NCBI GenBank assembly: GCA_947589135.1
Contig: CANPZT010000005.1
Location: 1 to 27,909, forward strand
DNA length: 27,909 bases
Origin: an uncultured Clostridia bacterium
GTDB taxonomy: Bacteria > Bacillota > Clostridia > TANB77 > CAG-508
Direction: 5' to 3'
Every line of letters begins with the position of its first letter. Position 1 is the first letter of the stretch. The notes beneath the pieces are model-generated. The model was not told the origin of the DNA, searched no databases, and worked only from the letters and a program-made list of their open reading frames with translations. Shown here piece after piece: positions 17,363 through 25,671 of this stretch. Made by a program: the position numbers and the translations under genes.

Positions 17363-17986
17363 ATGAAAAAGAATGTAAAAGGAATAACATTAATAGCACT
17401 AGTAATAACAATAATAGTATTACTAATATTAGCAGGTATAACTATTTATGCAGTAACTGGGCCAGAAGGTTTAATTCAAAAAGCTATACTAGCTAAAGAA
17501 AAAACAGAAGAGGCGGAAAGAGATGAAAAAGCTAAATTACAGGAATTAGAAAACAATATAAATACTTTAGCTTCTAATACAGGAGAAATACCAACCAGTA
17601 ATGGTGAAAAGTTTTCTTCAAAGATATTTAACGGAAATAAGATTGCTGATAGATTGGGAAATAGTAGCACTAGTGTAAGAGCAAACGAATTTACAATAAC
17701 AGAAAGTGGTAATTATATAATAAATTATATATCTAGAATAACAAAAGCTAATCCGGGAACAGTATTCGGAATATATATATATTTAAATGGTAATCAGATA
17801 GCAGGAAACATGTATTCTTTCGTAATAGAATATAATAATCCTTTTATGAATGCAACAACAATATTAAATTTAAACCAAAATGATGTTATAAGAGTTGATC
17901 TATATCAATATGGTAATGGTAGTTCAAGTGATGCTGTAAATACTATTACACAAAACGATTTGCAGTTAATGAAAATCGGAGATTGA
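17363..17986 (+). CDS. Pilin-like N-terminal anchor fused to a C1q/TNF-like jelly-roll domain
   Basis: The 207-aa protein begins KGITLIALVITIIVLLILAG, the type IV pilin-like processing and membrane motif. The glutamate usually found at position 5 after the cleavage glycine is alanine here. A charged coiled coil follows (about 40-68, EKTEEAERDEKAKLQELE), then a short linker. Residues about 95-207 look like a C1q/TNF- or BclA-tip-like beta jelly-roll: ITESGNYIINY, GIYIYLNGN, ATTILNLNQNDVIRVDLYQY and a final LQLMKI strand. Such domains commonly trimerise, and the coiled coil could support a trimeric surface protein; this is inference. The last 21 nt overlap the convergent GH3 gene and no terminator is seen between them. 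Confidence 0.75.
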   Translation: MKKNVKGITLIALVITIIVLLILAGITIYAVTGPEGLIQKAILAKEKTEEAERDEKAKLQELENNINTLASNTGEIPTSNGEKFSSKIFNGNKIADRLGNSSTSVRANEFTITESGNYIINYISRITKANPGTVFGIYIYLNGNQIAGNMYSFVIEYNNPFMNATTILNLNQNDVIRVDLYQYGNGSSSDAVNTITQNDLQLMKIGD

Positions 17987-20182
17987 AAAAATAGCTTCTA
18001 AATTGTCTATAGAATTTTTGCCAACATAAACTTTAAATTCACCAGGTTCTACAACAAAATCCATATTATCATTATAAAATTTCAACATATCCAAAGTAAT
18101 TTCGAATGAAATTACTTTTTCTTCATGTTCATTAAAAAATACTTTTTTAAAATCTTTTAATTCTTTTACGGGTCTTACAACACTTCCAAATAAATCTTGT
18201 ATATAAAGTTGTATTACCTCATAACCAGAAAATGAAGAATTATTTTTAACTGTAACAGAAACTTCAATAAAATCATTTTCTGTTGAAGTAATAACAGTTT
18301 TATTTAGTGTTAAATTACTATACTCGAATTTTGAATAAGATAGTCCATATCCAAAAGGATATAATGGTTTTTCTGCTATATCTTGATATCTAGATGTAAA
18401 ACGATAATTTGGAATAATTGCAGGTCTACCAGAAGAATAGTAGTTATAATAAATAGGAGATTGACCAGTTACTTGTGGAAATGTCATATTAAGCCTTCCA
18501 GAAGGATTTGTTTCACCATACAATATATCACAAATTGCTGAGCCTCCTTCTGACCCAGGAAATCCTACCCATAACATGACAGATACTTTTTCTGTTATTG
18601 ATTTTAAAGCTAATGGTCTTCCACTTAATATAATTGCAACAATAGGCTTATTTAGAACATAAAGGCTATCTAGTAAATCTTGTTGAATTTTTGGAATTTC
18701 AATATTACTTCTAGATGCACCTTCCCCTGATTGTTTATAATGTTCTCCAATTGCTAAAATTATGACATCAGATTGTTTAGCAACTACAACCGCTTCTTGA
18801 ATTTGTTGTTCAATCGTTTTTTCTTCATTAAGAACAGGAGGTTTTCCTTCCATAGATAAAATATTATTTATTTCATCTGTTTCTAATATAGGACAACCAC
18901 GAGAATAAAGAATATCTGTTGTGGACAAATATTCTGATATACTTTGTAAAATTGTTTTTGTTTGATCATCTTCTTTATGATAAATTGACCAAGCACCATA
19001 AATACCAACGTTATCAGCATATGGACCAATTAAAGATATTCTTGTTTTTTTGTTAAGAGGCAAAATGTTATTTTTGTTTTCCAAAAGTACAAAACTTTCA
19101 GTGCAACATTTTTTGGCAACCTTCAAATTTTCTTTTGATAAAATAAATGTTTTTTCTTTTTCTGTATCAGCATTTCCATAAGGATTTTCAAAAAGACCTA
19201 ATTTATTTTTTAAATTCAATATTCTTAAAACACTATCATCTAATTCTTTTAATGTTATTTCATTAGACACAACTAATTCTTTTAAATTTGAAATATAACA
19301 GTCAGACATCATATCAATGTCAACAGTAGCTTTCATAGCTTTTAAAGTGGCATTTTTTTTATCGCAAGAATATCCATGTGCAATTGTTTCTGTAATAGCG
19401 GAATAATCAGAAATAATAACACCATTAAAATTTAATTTTTCTCTTAATAAAGTTTTCAAAAGCCAAAGATTAACAGTGCAAGGAATATGGTCAAAAGTAG
19501 AAAAAGCTGGCATAATCATATCTACATTAGCATCTATGCATGTTTCAAAAGGAGGAAAATAATAAGAAAGCAATTCTCGTTTAGACATATCTACAAAATT
19601 ATATTCTTTTCCACCTTCAACGGCTCCATATGCAATATAATGTTTAGCACAAGCTGCCATATTATTTGCATGATAAGCTTCTATAATTTTTTTTGCATAT
19701 AAAGAACCTAAAAGTGTATCTTCTCCACCGGCTGACTCTAATACACGACCCCATCTGCTATCACGTACTAAATCAACCATTGGAGAAAAATTGGCTTGAA
19801 TACCAGCATATCCCGCTTCTTTAGAAGAAATAAAGGCACAATCATAAATTAAATCTAAATCCCAAGAACAACCCTGTAATAAGGGAATAGGAAAAATAGT
19901 TCTATATCCATTAATTACATCTCCAGTAAAAAGCAAAGGAATTTTAAGCCTATTTTTAGATAAATATATATCTTGTATTTTTTTTATATTTTCACTTCCA
20001 GACATATTTAGAATAGAGCCAATTTGATATAGTTGTTCTTCTTTATATATTAAATTATCTTGTGGACCTGTAATAATTTTTTCACCATCTAAAAAGAGTT
20101 CACCTTTTGTTTGAACTAATTGACCAATTTTTTCATCTAGTGTCATATCAGATAAAAGCTCCAATATTTTTTCTTGTTTCAT
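17966..20182 (-). CDS. GH3 family beta-glucosidase, cytoplasmic
   Basis: The 738-aa protein has the full three-part layout of BglX-type GH3 enzymes. The N-terminal barrel contains GDVINGYRTIFPIP, the substrate-binding pair K180-H181 in CAKHYIAYGA, and the nucleophile D259 in GVIISDYSA. The alpha/beta sandwich contains IGEHYKQSGEGASR, with E487 the likely acid/base. A fibronectin-III-like C-terminal domain spans about 635-725. No signal peptide is present, so it likely acts inside the cell on imported oligosaccharides, releasing glucose from non-reducing ends. AAAGGAG lies about seven bases before the ATG. The gene is divergent from the GH144-type gene, which suggests shared work on beta-glucan. 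It has no in-frame CGG. Confidence 0.92.
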   Translation of the reverse strand: MKQEKILELLSDMTLDEKIGQLVQTKGELFLDGEKIITGPQDNLIYKEEQLYQIGSILNMSGSENIKKIQDIYLSKNRLKIPLLFTGDVINGYRTIFPIPLLQGCSWDLDLIYDCAFISSKEAGYAGIQANFSPMVDLVRDSRWGRVLESAGGEDTLLGSLYAKKIIEAYHANNMAACAKHYIAYGAVEGGKEYNFVDMSKRELLSYYFPPFETCIDANVDMIMPAFSTFDHIPCTVNLWLLKTLLREKLNFNGVIISDYSAITETIAHGYSCDKKNATLKAMKATVDIDMMSDCYISNLKELVVSNEITLKELDDSVLRILNLKNKLGLFENPYGNADTEKEKTFILSKENLKVAKKCCTESFVLLENKNNILPLNKKTRISLIGPYADNVGIYGAWSIYHKEDDQTKTILQSISEYLSTTDILYSRGCPILETDEINNILSMEGKPPVLNEEKTIEQQIQEAVVVAKQSDVIILAIGEHYKQSGEGASRSNIEIPKIQQDLLDSLYVLNKPIVAIILSGRPLALKSITEKVSVMLWVGFPGSEGGSAICDILYGETNPSGRLNMTFPQVTGQSPIYYNYYSSGRPAIIPNYRFTSRYQDIAEKPLYPFGYGLSYSKFEYSNLTLNKTVITSTENDFIEVSVTVKNNSSFSGYEVIQLYIQDLFGSVVRPVKELKDFKKVFFNEHEEKVISFEITLDMLKFYNDNMDFVVEPGEFKVYVGKNSIDNLEAIFSISDFH

Positions 20183-20242
20183 AAAAATTCTCCTTTTTTT
20201 ATAGTATGGTCAAAAATAAATAGAAATATGAAAGTTTTTCCA

Positions 20243-20271
20243 TTGAATTTATTAAAATAAGTTAATATAAT
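20243..20271 (+). promoter_or_regulatory. Promoter of the GH144-type gene in the divergent gap
   Basis: TTGAAT (20243-20248), a 17-nt spacer and TATAAT (20266-20271). Transcription would start near 20278, leaving only about 17 nt before the ATG at 20295, with the GGGGG ribosome-binding site at 20281-20285. A convincing promoter for the GH3 gene on the other strand of this gap was not found. Confidence 0.75.
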
Positions 20272-20294
20272 TTAATTAAAGGGGGCACGAATGG

Positions 20295-21553
20295 ATGAGA
20301 ATTTTCAAATGCCGTGGGAGAAAATTAATTTTAAAAGAGTTAAAAAAGAGTTATTTATTTTTTATGAAAGAAATTAACTTAAATAAAAGTAGCCCTCGGA
20401 TATGGATTGATAAGAGATAAAACAATTATATCAAATGAGATTGCAAGTATTGCATCAGTACGGATATGGACTAGCAGCACTAATTATAGGTTCAGAACGT
20501 GGATGGATAAACTATAAAAAGGCATATGATAGAGCAAATAGAACATTAGATACATTTTTATATAATGTAGAAGGAAAAAATGGTTTTTATTATCACTTTA
20601 TTAATATGAACACAGGAAAAAGAGAATGGAATTGTGAAATTTCAATTATTGATACTGCAATATTTATTTGTGGAGCAATTGCATGTGGAGAATACTTTGG
20701 AAAAGAAATAAAAGAAAAAGTAAAAATCTTATATGAAAAAATTAACTGGCAATGGTATACAAATAAAGAAACGAATCAATTTTATATGGGGTATTCACCA
20801 GAAAAAGGATTTTGGGGAAAATGGGATATGTATGCAGAACAACTAATGTTATATATATTAGGCGTAGCCTCACCAACATTTGCAATTGACAAAACGATGT
20901 ATGTTGATATACCAAAAGATAAAAAAGATTATAAGACAATAAAAGACATAATTTATACATATTGCGGAACTTTATTTACATATCAATTTTCGCATGCATG
21001 GATTGATTTTAGAAATACAAAAGATAAAGAAGGAATAGATTGGTTTGAAAATTCAGTAAAAGCTACAAAAGCTAACATACAATATTGTATTGATAATAAA
21101 GAAAAATTTAAAACATTTGGTGAAAATTCATGGGGACTAACAGCCTGTATAGGACCCAATGGATATAATGTAGGGTATGGAGCAGAACCATGTACTGCAG
21201 AAATAGAAAAAGAAAATGATGGAACTATACCACCATGTGGATCAATAGGATCAATTGTGTTTACACCAAAACAGAGTATAAAAGCAATGGAATATCTATA
21301 TAACACTTTTCCAAAAATATGGGGAAAATATGGCTTTAAAGATGCATACAATTTAGAAGGATCACAACCATGGTATTCAAAAGAATACATAGGAATAGAC
21401 AAAGGAATATCAATGATAATGATAGAAAACTATTTAAGTGGTAACATATGGAAATACATTATGAAAAATGAATATATAAAAAAAGGATTAGAATTGTTAC
21501 AAATCGTACCAAAGGAGTTAAGGGTATCGAAAATTATGGATTTTATTGCATAA
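20295..21553 (+). CDS. GH144/'glycoamylase' family glucanase requiring two +1 frameshifts at CGG codons
   Basis: From 20462 on, the frame is a clear PF10091/GH144 protein: GYGLAALIIGSERGWI, GFYYHFINMNTGKREWN, TAIFICGAIACGEYFG, LFTYQFSHAWIDFRNTKD, WGLTACIGPNGY, DGTIPPCGSIGS and IDKGISMIMIENYLSG. GH144 includes endo-beta-1,2-glucanases, so beta-1,2-glucan is the likely substrate. The N-terminus lies in two other frames: LKKSYLFFMKEINLNKSSP (to 20396), then GYGLIRDKTIISNEIASIASV (20398-20460), then GYGLAAL. Both junctions are a CGG whose C must be skipped. The joined protein is 418 aa from ATG 20295; the next option, ATG 20291, is in another frame. Without shifts, translation stops at 20418. It has no obvious signal peptide and is divergent from the GH3 beta-glucosidase. 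A pseudogene is the main alternative. Confidence 0.8.
20397..20399 (+). other. In-frame CGG, first GH144 frameshift point
   Basis: The context is agt agc cct CGG ata tgg. Skipping C20397 gives cct GGA tat gga ttg, reading SSPGYGLIRDK, the conserved N-terminal GH144 pattern. In zero frame a TAA follows at 20418. Confidence 0.7.
20461..20463 (+). other. In-frame CGG, second GH144 frameshift point
   Basis: The context is gca tca gta CGG ata tgg. Skipping C20461 gives gta GGA tat gga cta, reading ASVGYGLAAL, the family's conserved block. The zero-frame stop is at 20515. The ten bases CGGATATGGA are identical to those at the first site, 64 nt upstream. Confidence 0.75.
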
Positions 21554-21574
21554 ACATATAAAATATACCAATAG

Positions 21575-21598
21575 TGACCAAGGGATTGCTCTTGGTCA
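21575..21598 (+). terminator. Hairpin after the GH144-type gene
   Basis: A perfect 8-bp stem TGACCAAG (21575-21582) / CTTGGTCA (21591-21598) has an 8-nt loop and lies 21 nt after the stop codon. It is followed by TATATTATT rather than a clean T run, so termination efficiency is uncertain. Confidence 0.6.
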
Positions 21599-21627
21599 TA
21601 TATTATTCAAGAAAGTAGAAAGTTATG

Positions 21628-21656
21628 TTGACTACATACAAATAAAATGATATAAT
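21628..21656 (+). promoter_or_regulatory. Promoter of the helical repeat protein gene
   Basis: TTGACT (21628-21633), a 17-nt spacer and TATAAT (21651-21656) form an almost perfect housekeeping promoter. The leader would be about 30 nt. Confidence 0.85.
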
Positions 21657-21692
21657 TTTGTAAAAAAGTTTATTTCAAAAGGAATGAGAGAA

Positions 21693-24206
21693 ATGGAAGA
21701 AAATGATAGAAATGATATTTATATATTAATTGAAAAAATATGGAAACAAGAAATAAACAAAAGAGAAATAAACTTAGACAGAAAAATTGAAGAAAGAATG
21801 ACAAGTGAAATCAGCAAAATATTAGACATAATAAATACAAAAATGAGTAGTATTATAAATAAAGCAGAAAAGGAAAGAAATATTATTGGTCGAGAAACTA
21901 GGAAAGAAATAAAAAAGAGGCTTATAGAAGGAAATTCAATAGAAGAAATAAAACAATTAGGATTAAATATTACAGATGAAAATTTAGAAAAGTTATATAA
22001 ACAATATACAGATTTAATTCTTCTATCACAGGGAATGTCAGTTAGTAAATTAGCTAAGAAGAACATAGAGAGAAAAGAAGAAGAGACTGAAGATTCTTAT
22101 AAAAAAAGAGTGAATAGAGAAATAGAAAGATTAAATAAAATAATATTTGAAAATAACTTGTCAGAAATAATACAAGAAAAAAGGGAAGAAATAGAAGAGA
22201 GATTACAAGAAGGACAAACTATAGAAGAATTATTAGCTGATAAAAAACTAAATGTATGTAGAGAAGCTATAGAGCATATTCAAGAAAAAATTAATGATGA
22301 AGAAAAAAGAGCCAATAGAGTTAAAAATAAGATAGGTAAAGAAGTAAAAAGAGAAATAAAAAAGAGACTTATGGAAGGAAATACAATAGAAGAAATAAAA
22401 GAATTAGGATTAGATATTACATATGAAAATTTACAAAAATTATATGAACAATATATAGACTTAATTTTTTTATCACAAGGAATGTTAGCTAGTGAATTAG
22501 CAAAGAAAAATATAAAAAGAGAAGAAGGAGAAACAGAAAAGTCTTATAAAGAAAGAATAAAAATAGAAACAAAAAGATTAGAAGTAATAATATTTCAAAA
22601 TAATTTACCAGAAACAATAAAATTAAAAAGAAAAGAAATAGAAAAAAGATTAGAAGAAGGTCAAAGTATAGAAAAAATAATAGCTGATAGAGAATTAAAT
22701 GTATGTAGAGAAGCAGTAGAAAATATTCAATTAAAAAATAGAAATTTGCTACTTTTATCCCAAGGAATGTGGGCTAGTGAATTAGCTGACAAGAATATAG
22801 TAAAAGAAGAAGGAGAAACAGAAGAATCTTATAAAGAAAGAGTAAGAAAAGAAAGAAGTAAATTAAATGCAATAATATTTAGAAACAATTTATCAGAAAC
22901 AATAAGAACAAAAAGAAAAGAAGTAGAAAAAAGATTACAAGAAGGACAAATTATAGAGCAAATACTGGCTGATAAAGAATTAGATGTATGTAGAGAAGTG
23001 GTAGAATATATTAATAAAAAAGTCAAAAACAAAAAAGTAAATTCTAATAAAGCAAAGAAAATAGAGGATATATTTAAACAAGAAAAAAGTGAAAGTGAAA
23101 TTAAAATAATAAGCACAAACAAAACAGAAAAGGAAGAAACAAATCAAACAAAAAAAGGACAAATAAATGGAACAACAGAAAATGTAGAAGAAGAAAAATT
23201 TGATGCTGCTTCACAAGGAATTTTATATAAAATTAAGCAAATAAAACAAAGATATACACAAATGTATTATAATAACAAATCAGTAAGTAATAATAATTTA
23301 GATATTCAATTTCAGGATGAAGAAATTAAATTGATAGATGAAAAAATAGAAAAATTAGAAAATTTGACAATTTTACCTAAAGGACAACAAAGAAAATTAC
23401 TTGAATTAATTGAACAAAGAGCAGATAAAACAACTGATATAGCTCAATTAAAAATGTTAAGAAAAAAGACTGGCATTAAAACAGAAAAAGAATCTTATTA
23501 TAGTAATGTAGTATATTCAAAGATAGATAGAAAAATTCAGAAATTAGAAATTGAAAAAAGAGCAAAAAATAAGAGTCAAGTATCACCAATAATACAAAAG
23601 ATTTGTAAACAATTAAGTGAAGGAACTTTAGATATAGACTTAGCAAAAAAACAAATAAGTGAAGAAGCAAAAAAATTTGAGCAAAATAGTTCTAAGACAA
23701 AATTTACACTAACAGAGAAGCAATTAGAAGATAAAATATTAATACAAATAAGACAAAATTTAGTAAATAATGCATTGAATTATAGAATTAAAAATCCCTC
23801 ACAAACAAACTCTCAATTATTAGAAATTTCTAAAAATGATAAAATTCTTACTATGAAGACAATAGTAGATAACTTAATTATTAATGGACAATTTGAGCAA
23901 GCAAAAGAAATATGTAGCAATTATAATAAGATAGCAAATACCACTAATGATTATATTCTTATAAAACAAGTAACTAGTATGGTAAAAAAAGTAAATAATA
24001 GCGAAATAGGAAACTTTATTTTAAGAGGATTACAATTAGATGAAAAAATAGAAAATATAGATTTTTGGAAATCAATTGTAAGTGGAGTAGAAAGAGGAAG
24101 AATTAAATTGGAAAATATATCATTAGGAAAAAACGAAGATGGAACAAAGGAAATAACATTAGAAGATGTATGGCCAGATTCTGACAGAAAAATAAACGAA
24201 AAGTGA
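21693..24206 (+). CDS. Highly charged alpha-helical repeat protein of unknown function
   Basis: I do not recognise a characterised family. The start at ATG 21693 (MEENDRND, 837 aa) is preferred over ATG 21684, because AAGGA (21679-21683) lies nine bases before it but directly touches the earlier one. The protein is Lys/Glu-rich and helical, with no signal peptide or membrane segment. Counting from ATG 21684, it contains two full internal repeats (about 68-200 and 217-348) and a third half copy (about 351-443). Each has KKRLxEGNxIEEIKxLGL, LLSQGMxxSxLAxKNI, ETExSYKxR, IIFxNNL and EKRLxEGQxIExIxADxxLNVCREA. The EG-x-SIEEI pieces resemble short helix-turn-helix-like units. A Thr/Asn-rich linker (about 470-500) leads to a non-repetitive helical C-terminal half ending LEDVWPDSDRK. 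A cytoplasmic scaffold or filament-like role is only a guess. It has its own strong promoter, and its stop codon lies in a REP-like hairpin. Confidence 0.75.
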   Translation: MEENDRNDIYILIEKIWKQEINKREINLDRKIEERMTSEISKILDIINTKMSSIINKAEKERNIIGRETRKEIKKRLIEGNSIEEIKQLGLNITDENLEKLYKQYTDLILLSQGMSVSKLAKKNIERKEEETEDSYKKRVNREIERLNKIIFENNLSEIIQEKREEIEERLQEGQTIEELLADKKLNVCREAIEHIQEKINDEEKRANRVKNKIGKEVKREIKKRLMEGNTIEEIKELGLDITYENLQKLYEQYIDLIFLSQGMLASELAKKNIKREEGETEKSYKERIKIETKRLEVIIFQNNLPETIKLKRKEIEKRLEEGQSIEKIIADRELNVCREAVENIQLKNRNLLLLSQGMWASELADKNIVKEEGETEESYKERVRKERSKLNAIIFRNNLSETIRTKRKEVEKRLQEGQIIEQILADKELDVCREVVEYINKKVKNKKVNSNKAKKIEDIFKQEKSESEIKIISTNKTEKEETNQTKKGQINGTTENVEEEKFDAASQGILYKIKQIKQRYTQMYYNNKSVSNNNLDIQFQDEEIKLIDEKIEKLENLTILPKGQQRKLLELIEQRADKTTDIAQLKMLRKKTGIKTEKESYYSNVVYSKIDRKIQKLEIEKRAKNKSQVSPIIQKICKQLSEGTLDIDLAKKQISEEAKKFEQNSSKTKFTLTEKQLEDKILIQIRQNLVNNALNYRIKNPSQTNSQLLEISKNDKILTMKTIVDNLIINGQFEQAKEICSNYNKIANTTNDYILIKQVTSMVKKVNNSEIGNFILRGLQLDEKIENIDFWKSIVSGVERGRIKLENISLGKNEDGTKEITLEDVWPDSDRKINEK

Positions 24207-24422
24207 GACAAAGGGGACAGTCTTCATTTGTCTCATGTATGGTGTCAGTTTTTGTCGAATATTAAATAACAATGATGAGATGCTAAATAAATTATTAGTA
24301 TCTCTTTACTTTTTGTTTAGTTATGTTAAAATAATATAAAGTAAAGAAAAAAAGTAAAAAATAAAAACAGACAAATTTTGACAAAAATAATGAGACAAAT
24401 GAAGACTGTCCCTATTGTCTCA
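24204..24422. repeat. Paired inverted REP-like hairpins (BIME- or MITE-like element)
   Basis: The 32-nt arms 24204-24235 and 24391-24422 are inverted copies with two mismatches. Each arm is itself a hairpin: GAGACAAA ... TTTGTCTC on the left and GAGACAA ... TTGTCTC on the right, around a GGGACAGTC-type core. This matches the appearance of REP sequences mobilised in trans by Y1 (RAYT-type) transposases; no transposase is present here. The left arm supplies the TGA stop of the preceding gene. The interior holds the metK promoter, and the right arm lies in the metK leader. Confidence 0.8.
24305..24332 (+). promoter_or_regulatory. Candidate extended -10 promoter of metK
   Basis: TTTACT (24305-24310), a 16-nt spacer and TAAAAT (24327-24332), preceded by TGT. 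It lies inside the REP-bounded element. The transcript would start near 24339 and carry the right-hand hairpin before the metK ribosome-binding site. No SAM riboswitch signature is seen. Confidence 0.55.
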
Positions 24423-24442
24423 AAGAAAGGAACAAAGTAAAA

Positions 24443-25585
24443 ATGAGAAAACTATTTACATCAGAAAGTGTAACAGAAGGACATCCAGACAAACTATGTG
24501 ACTATATATCAGATAGTATATTGGATGCATATTTAAGTAAAGACAAATATTCAAGAGTGGCATGCGAAACAGTAGCAGGAAAAGGAGAAATCTATATAAC
24601 AGGTGAAATTACTTCAAAAGCAGAAATAAATGTTGAAGAAATAGTAAGACAAACAATTAAAGAAATAGGATATGATAATAGTAATCTAGACATAGATTAT
24701 AGGACTTGTAAAGTTATAGTAAAATTATCAAAACAATCTCCAGATATAGCTTTAGGAGTAGATAGTTCATTAGAAACAAAAAATGGAGAAGAAATCAAAT
24801 CAGAAGGCGCAGGAGACCAAGGAATTATGTTTGGATTTGCTTGTGATGAGACAGAAGAATTAATGCCATTACCAATTTCTTTAGCACATAAATTAGCAAA
24901 AAGACTAGCAACTGTTAGAAAAGAAAATATAATTGATTACCTAAGACCAGATGGAAAAGTACAAGTAACCATTGAATATGAAGATGAAAAACCAATTAGA
25001 GTTGATACAATAGTTGTTTCAACTCAACATAGAGAAGATGTTGAGTTAGAGCAATTAAAAAAAGACATTAAAGAAAAAGTAATTTATAAAATTGTACCAA
25101 ATAATTTATTAGATGAGAAAACTAAATATTTCATCAATCCAACAGGTAGATTTGTAATAGGAGGACCTTTAGGAGATAGTGGATTAACAGGAAGAAAAAT
25201 TATTGTAGATACATATGGTGGATATAGTAGACATGGCGGAGGAGCATTTTCAGGAAAAGATCCGAGTAAAGTAGACAGATCAGCTGCATATATGGCTAGA
25301 TTTCTTGCTAAAAATATTGTTGCAAATCATTTAGCAAGAAAATGTGAAATTCAACTTTCATACGCAATTGGAGTAGCAAAGCCAGTTTCTATATATGTTG
25401 ATACTTTTGGAACAAATACAATTCCAGAAGAAGAAATTGTAAAAAAAATTTATTCAAAATTTGATTTAACTCCAAGAGGAATTATTGAATATCTAGAACT
25501 ACAAAATCCAATTTATAAATTAACAACAAATTATGGACATTTTGGAAAAGAAAATTTAAACTGGGAAAAAATAATAAAAATTTAA
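24443..25585 (+). CDS. metK: S-adenosylmethionine synthetase
   Basis: The 380-aa enzyme makes S-adenosylmethionine from methionine and ATP in the cytoplasm. The family signatures are intact: SVTEGHPDKLCD with H14 and D16, GAGDQGIMFG (122-131) and the P-loop-like GGGAFSGKD (265-273) followed by PSKVDRSAAY. The length is normal for bacterial MetK. AAAGGAA about ten bases upstream supports the start. SAM is the cofactor of the radical SAM protein encoded upstream, but the two genes are not in one operon. Unlike many low-GC Gram-positive metK genes, no S-box leader is visible; the leader instead contains one arm of the REP-like pair. Confidence 0.97.
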   Translation: MRKLFTSESVTEGHPDKLCDYISDSILDAYLSKDKYSRVACETVAGKGEIYITGEITSKAEINVEEIVRQTIKEIGYDNSNLDIDYRTCKVIVKLSKQSPDIALGVDSSLETKNGEEIKSEGAGDQGIMFGFACDETEELMPLPISLAHKLAKRLATVRKENIIDYLRPDGKVQVTIEYEDEKPIRVDTIVVSTQHREDVELEQLKKDIKEKVIYKIVPNNLLDEKTKYFINPTGRFVIGGPLGDSGLTGRKIIVDTYGGYSRHGGGAFSGKDPSKVDRSAAYMARFLAKNIVANHLARKCEIQLSYAIGVAKPVSIYVDTFGTNTIPEEEIVKKIYSKFDLTPRGIIEYLELQNPIYKLTTNYGHFGKENLNWEKIIKI

Positions 25586-25671
25586 ATATTATGTGGTTAA
25601 ATAAAAATATTTAAAATCACAAGGATATAAGTTTGAAAACTTTTATAATTTAATATGTGAAAGGGTAAAAT

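Noticed and set aside
20183..20242. Promoter for the GH3 gene on the minus strand
   Set aside because: A TACTAT-like -10 exists at 20201-20206 on the reverse strand, but no acceptable -35 lies at the right distance.
20435..21553. GH144 gene starting at ATG 20435 (MRLQVLHQYGYG)
   Set aside because: The first residues are an out-of-frame reading of the conserved ASIASV stretch, and no ribosome-binding site precedes this ATG. The conserved N-terminus lies upstream in two other frames.
25581..25615. 10-bp inverted repeat TTTAAATATT/AATATTTAAA after metK as a terminator
   Set aside because: The stem is entirely A/T and no T-run follows, so it is too weak to call.
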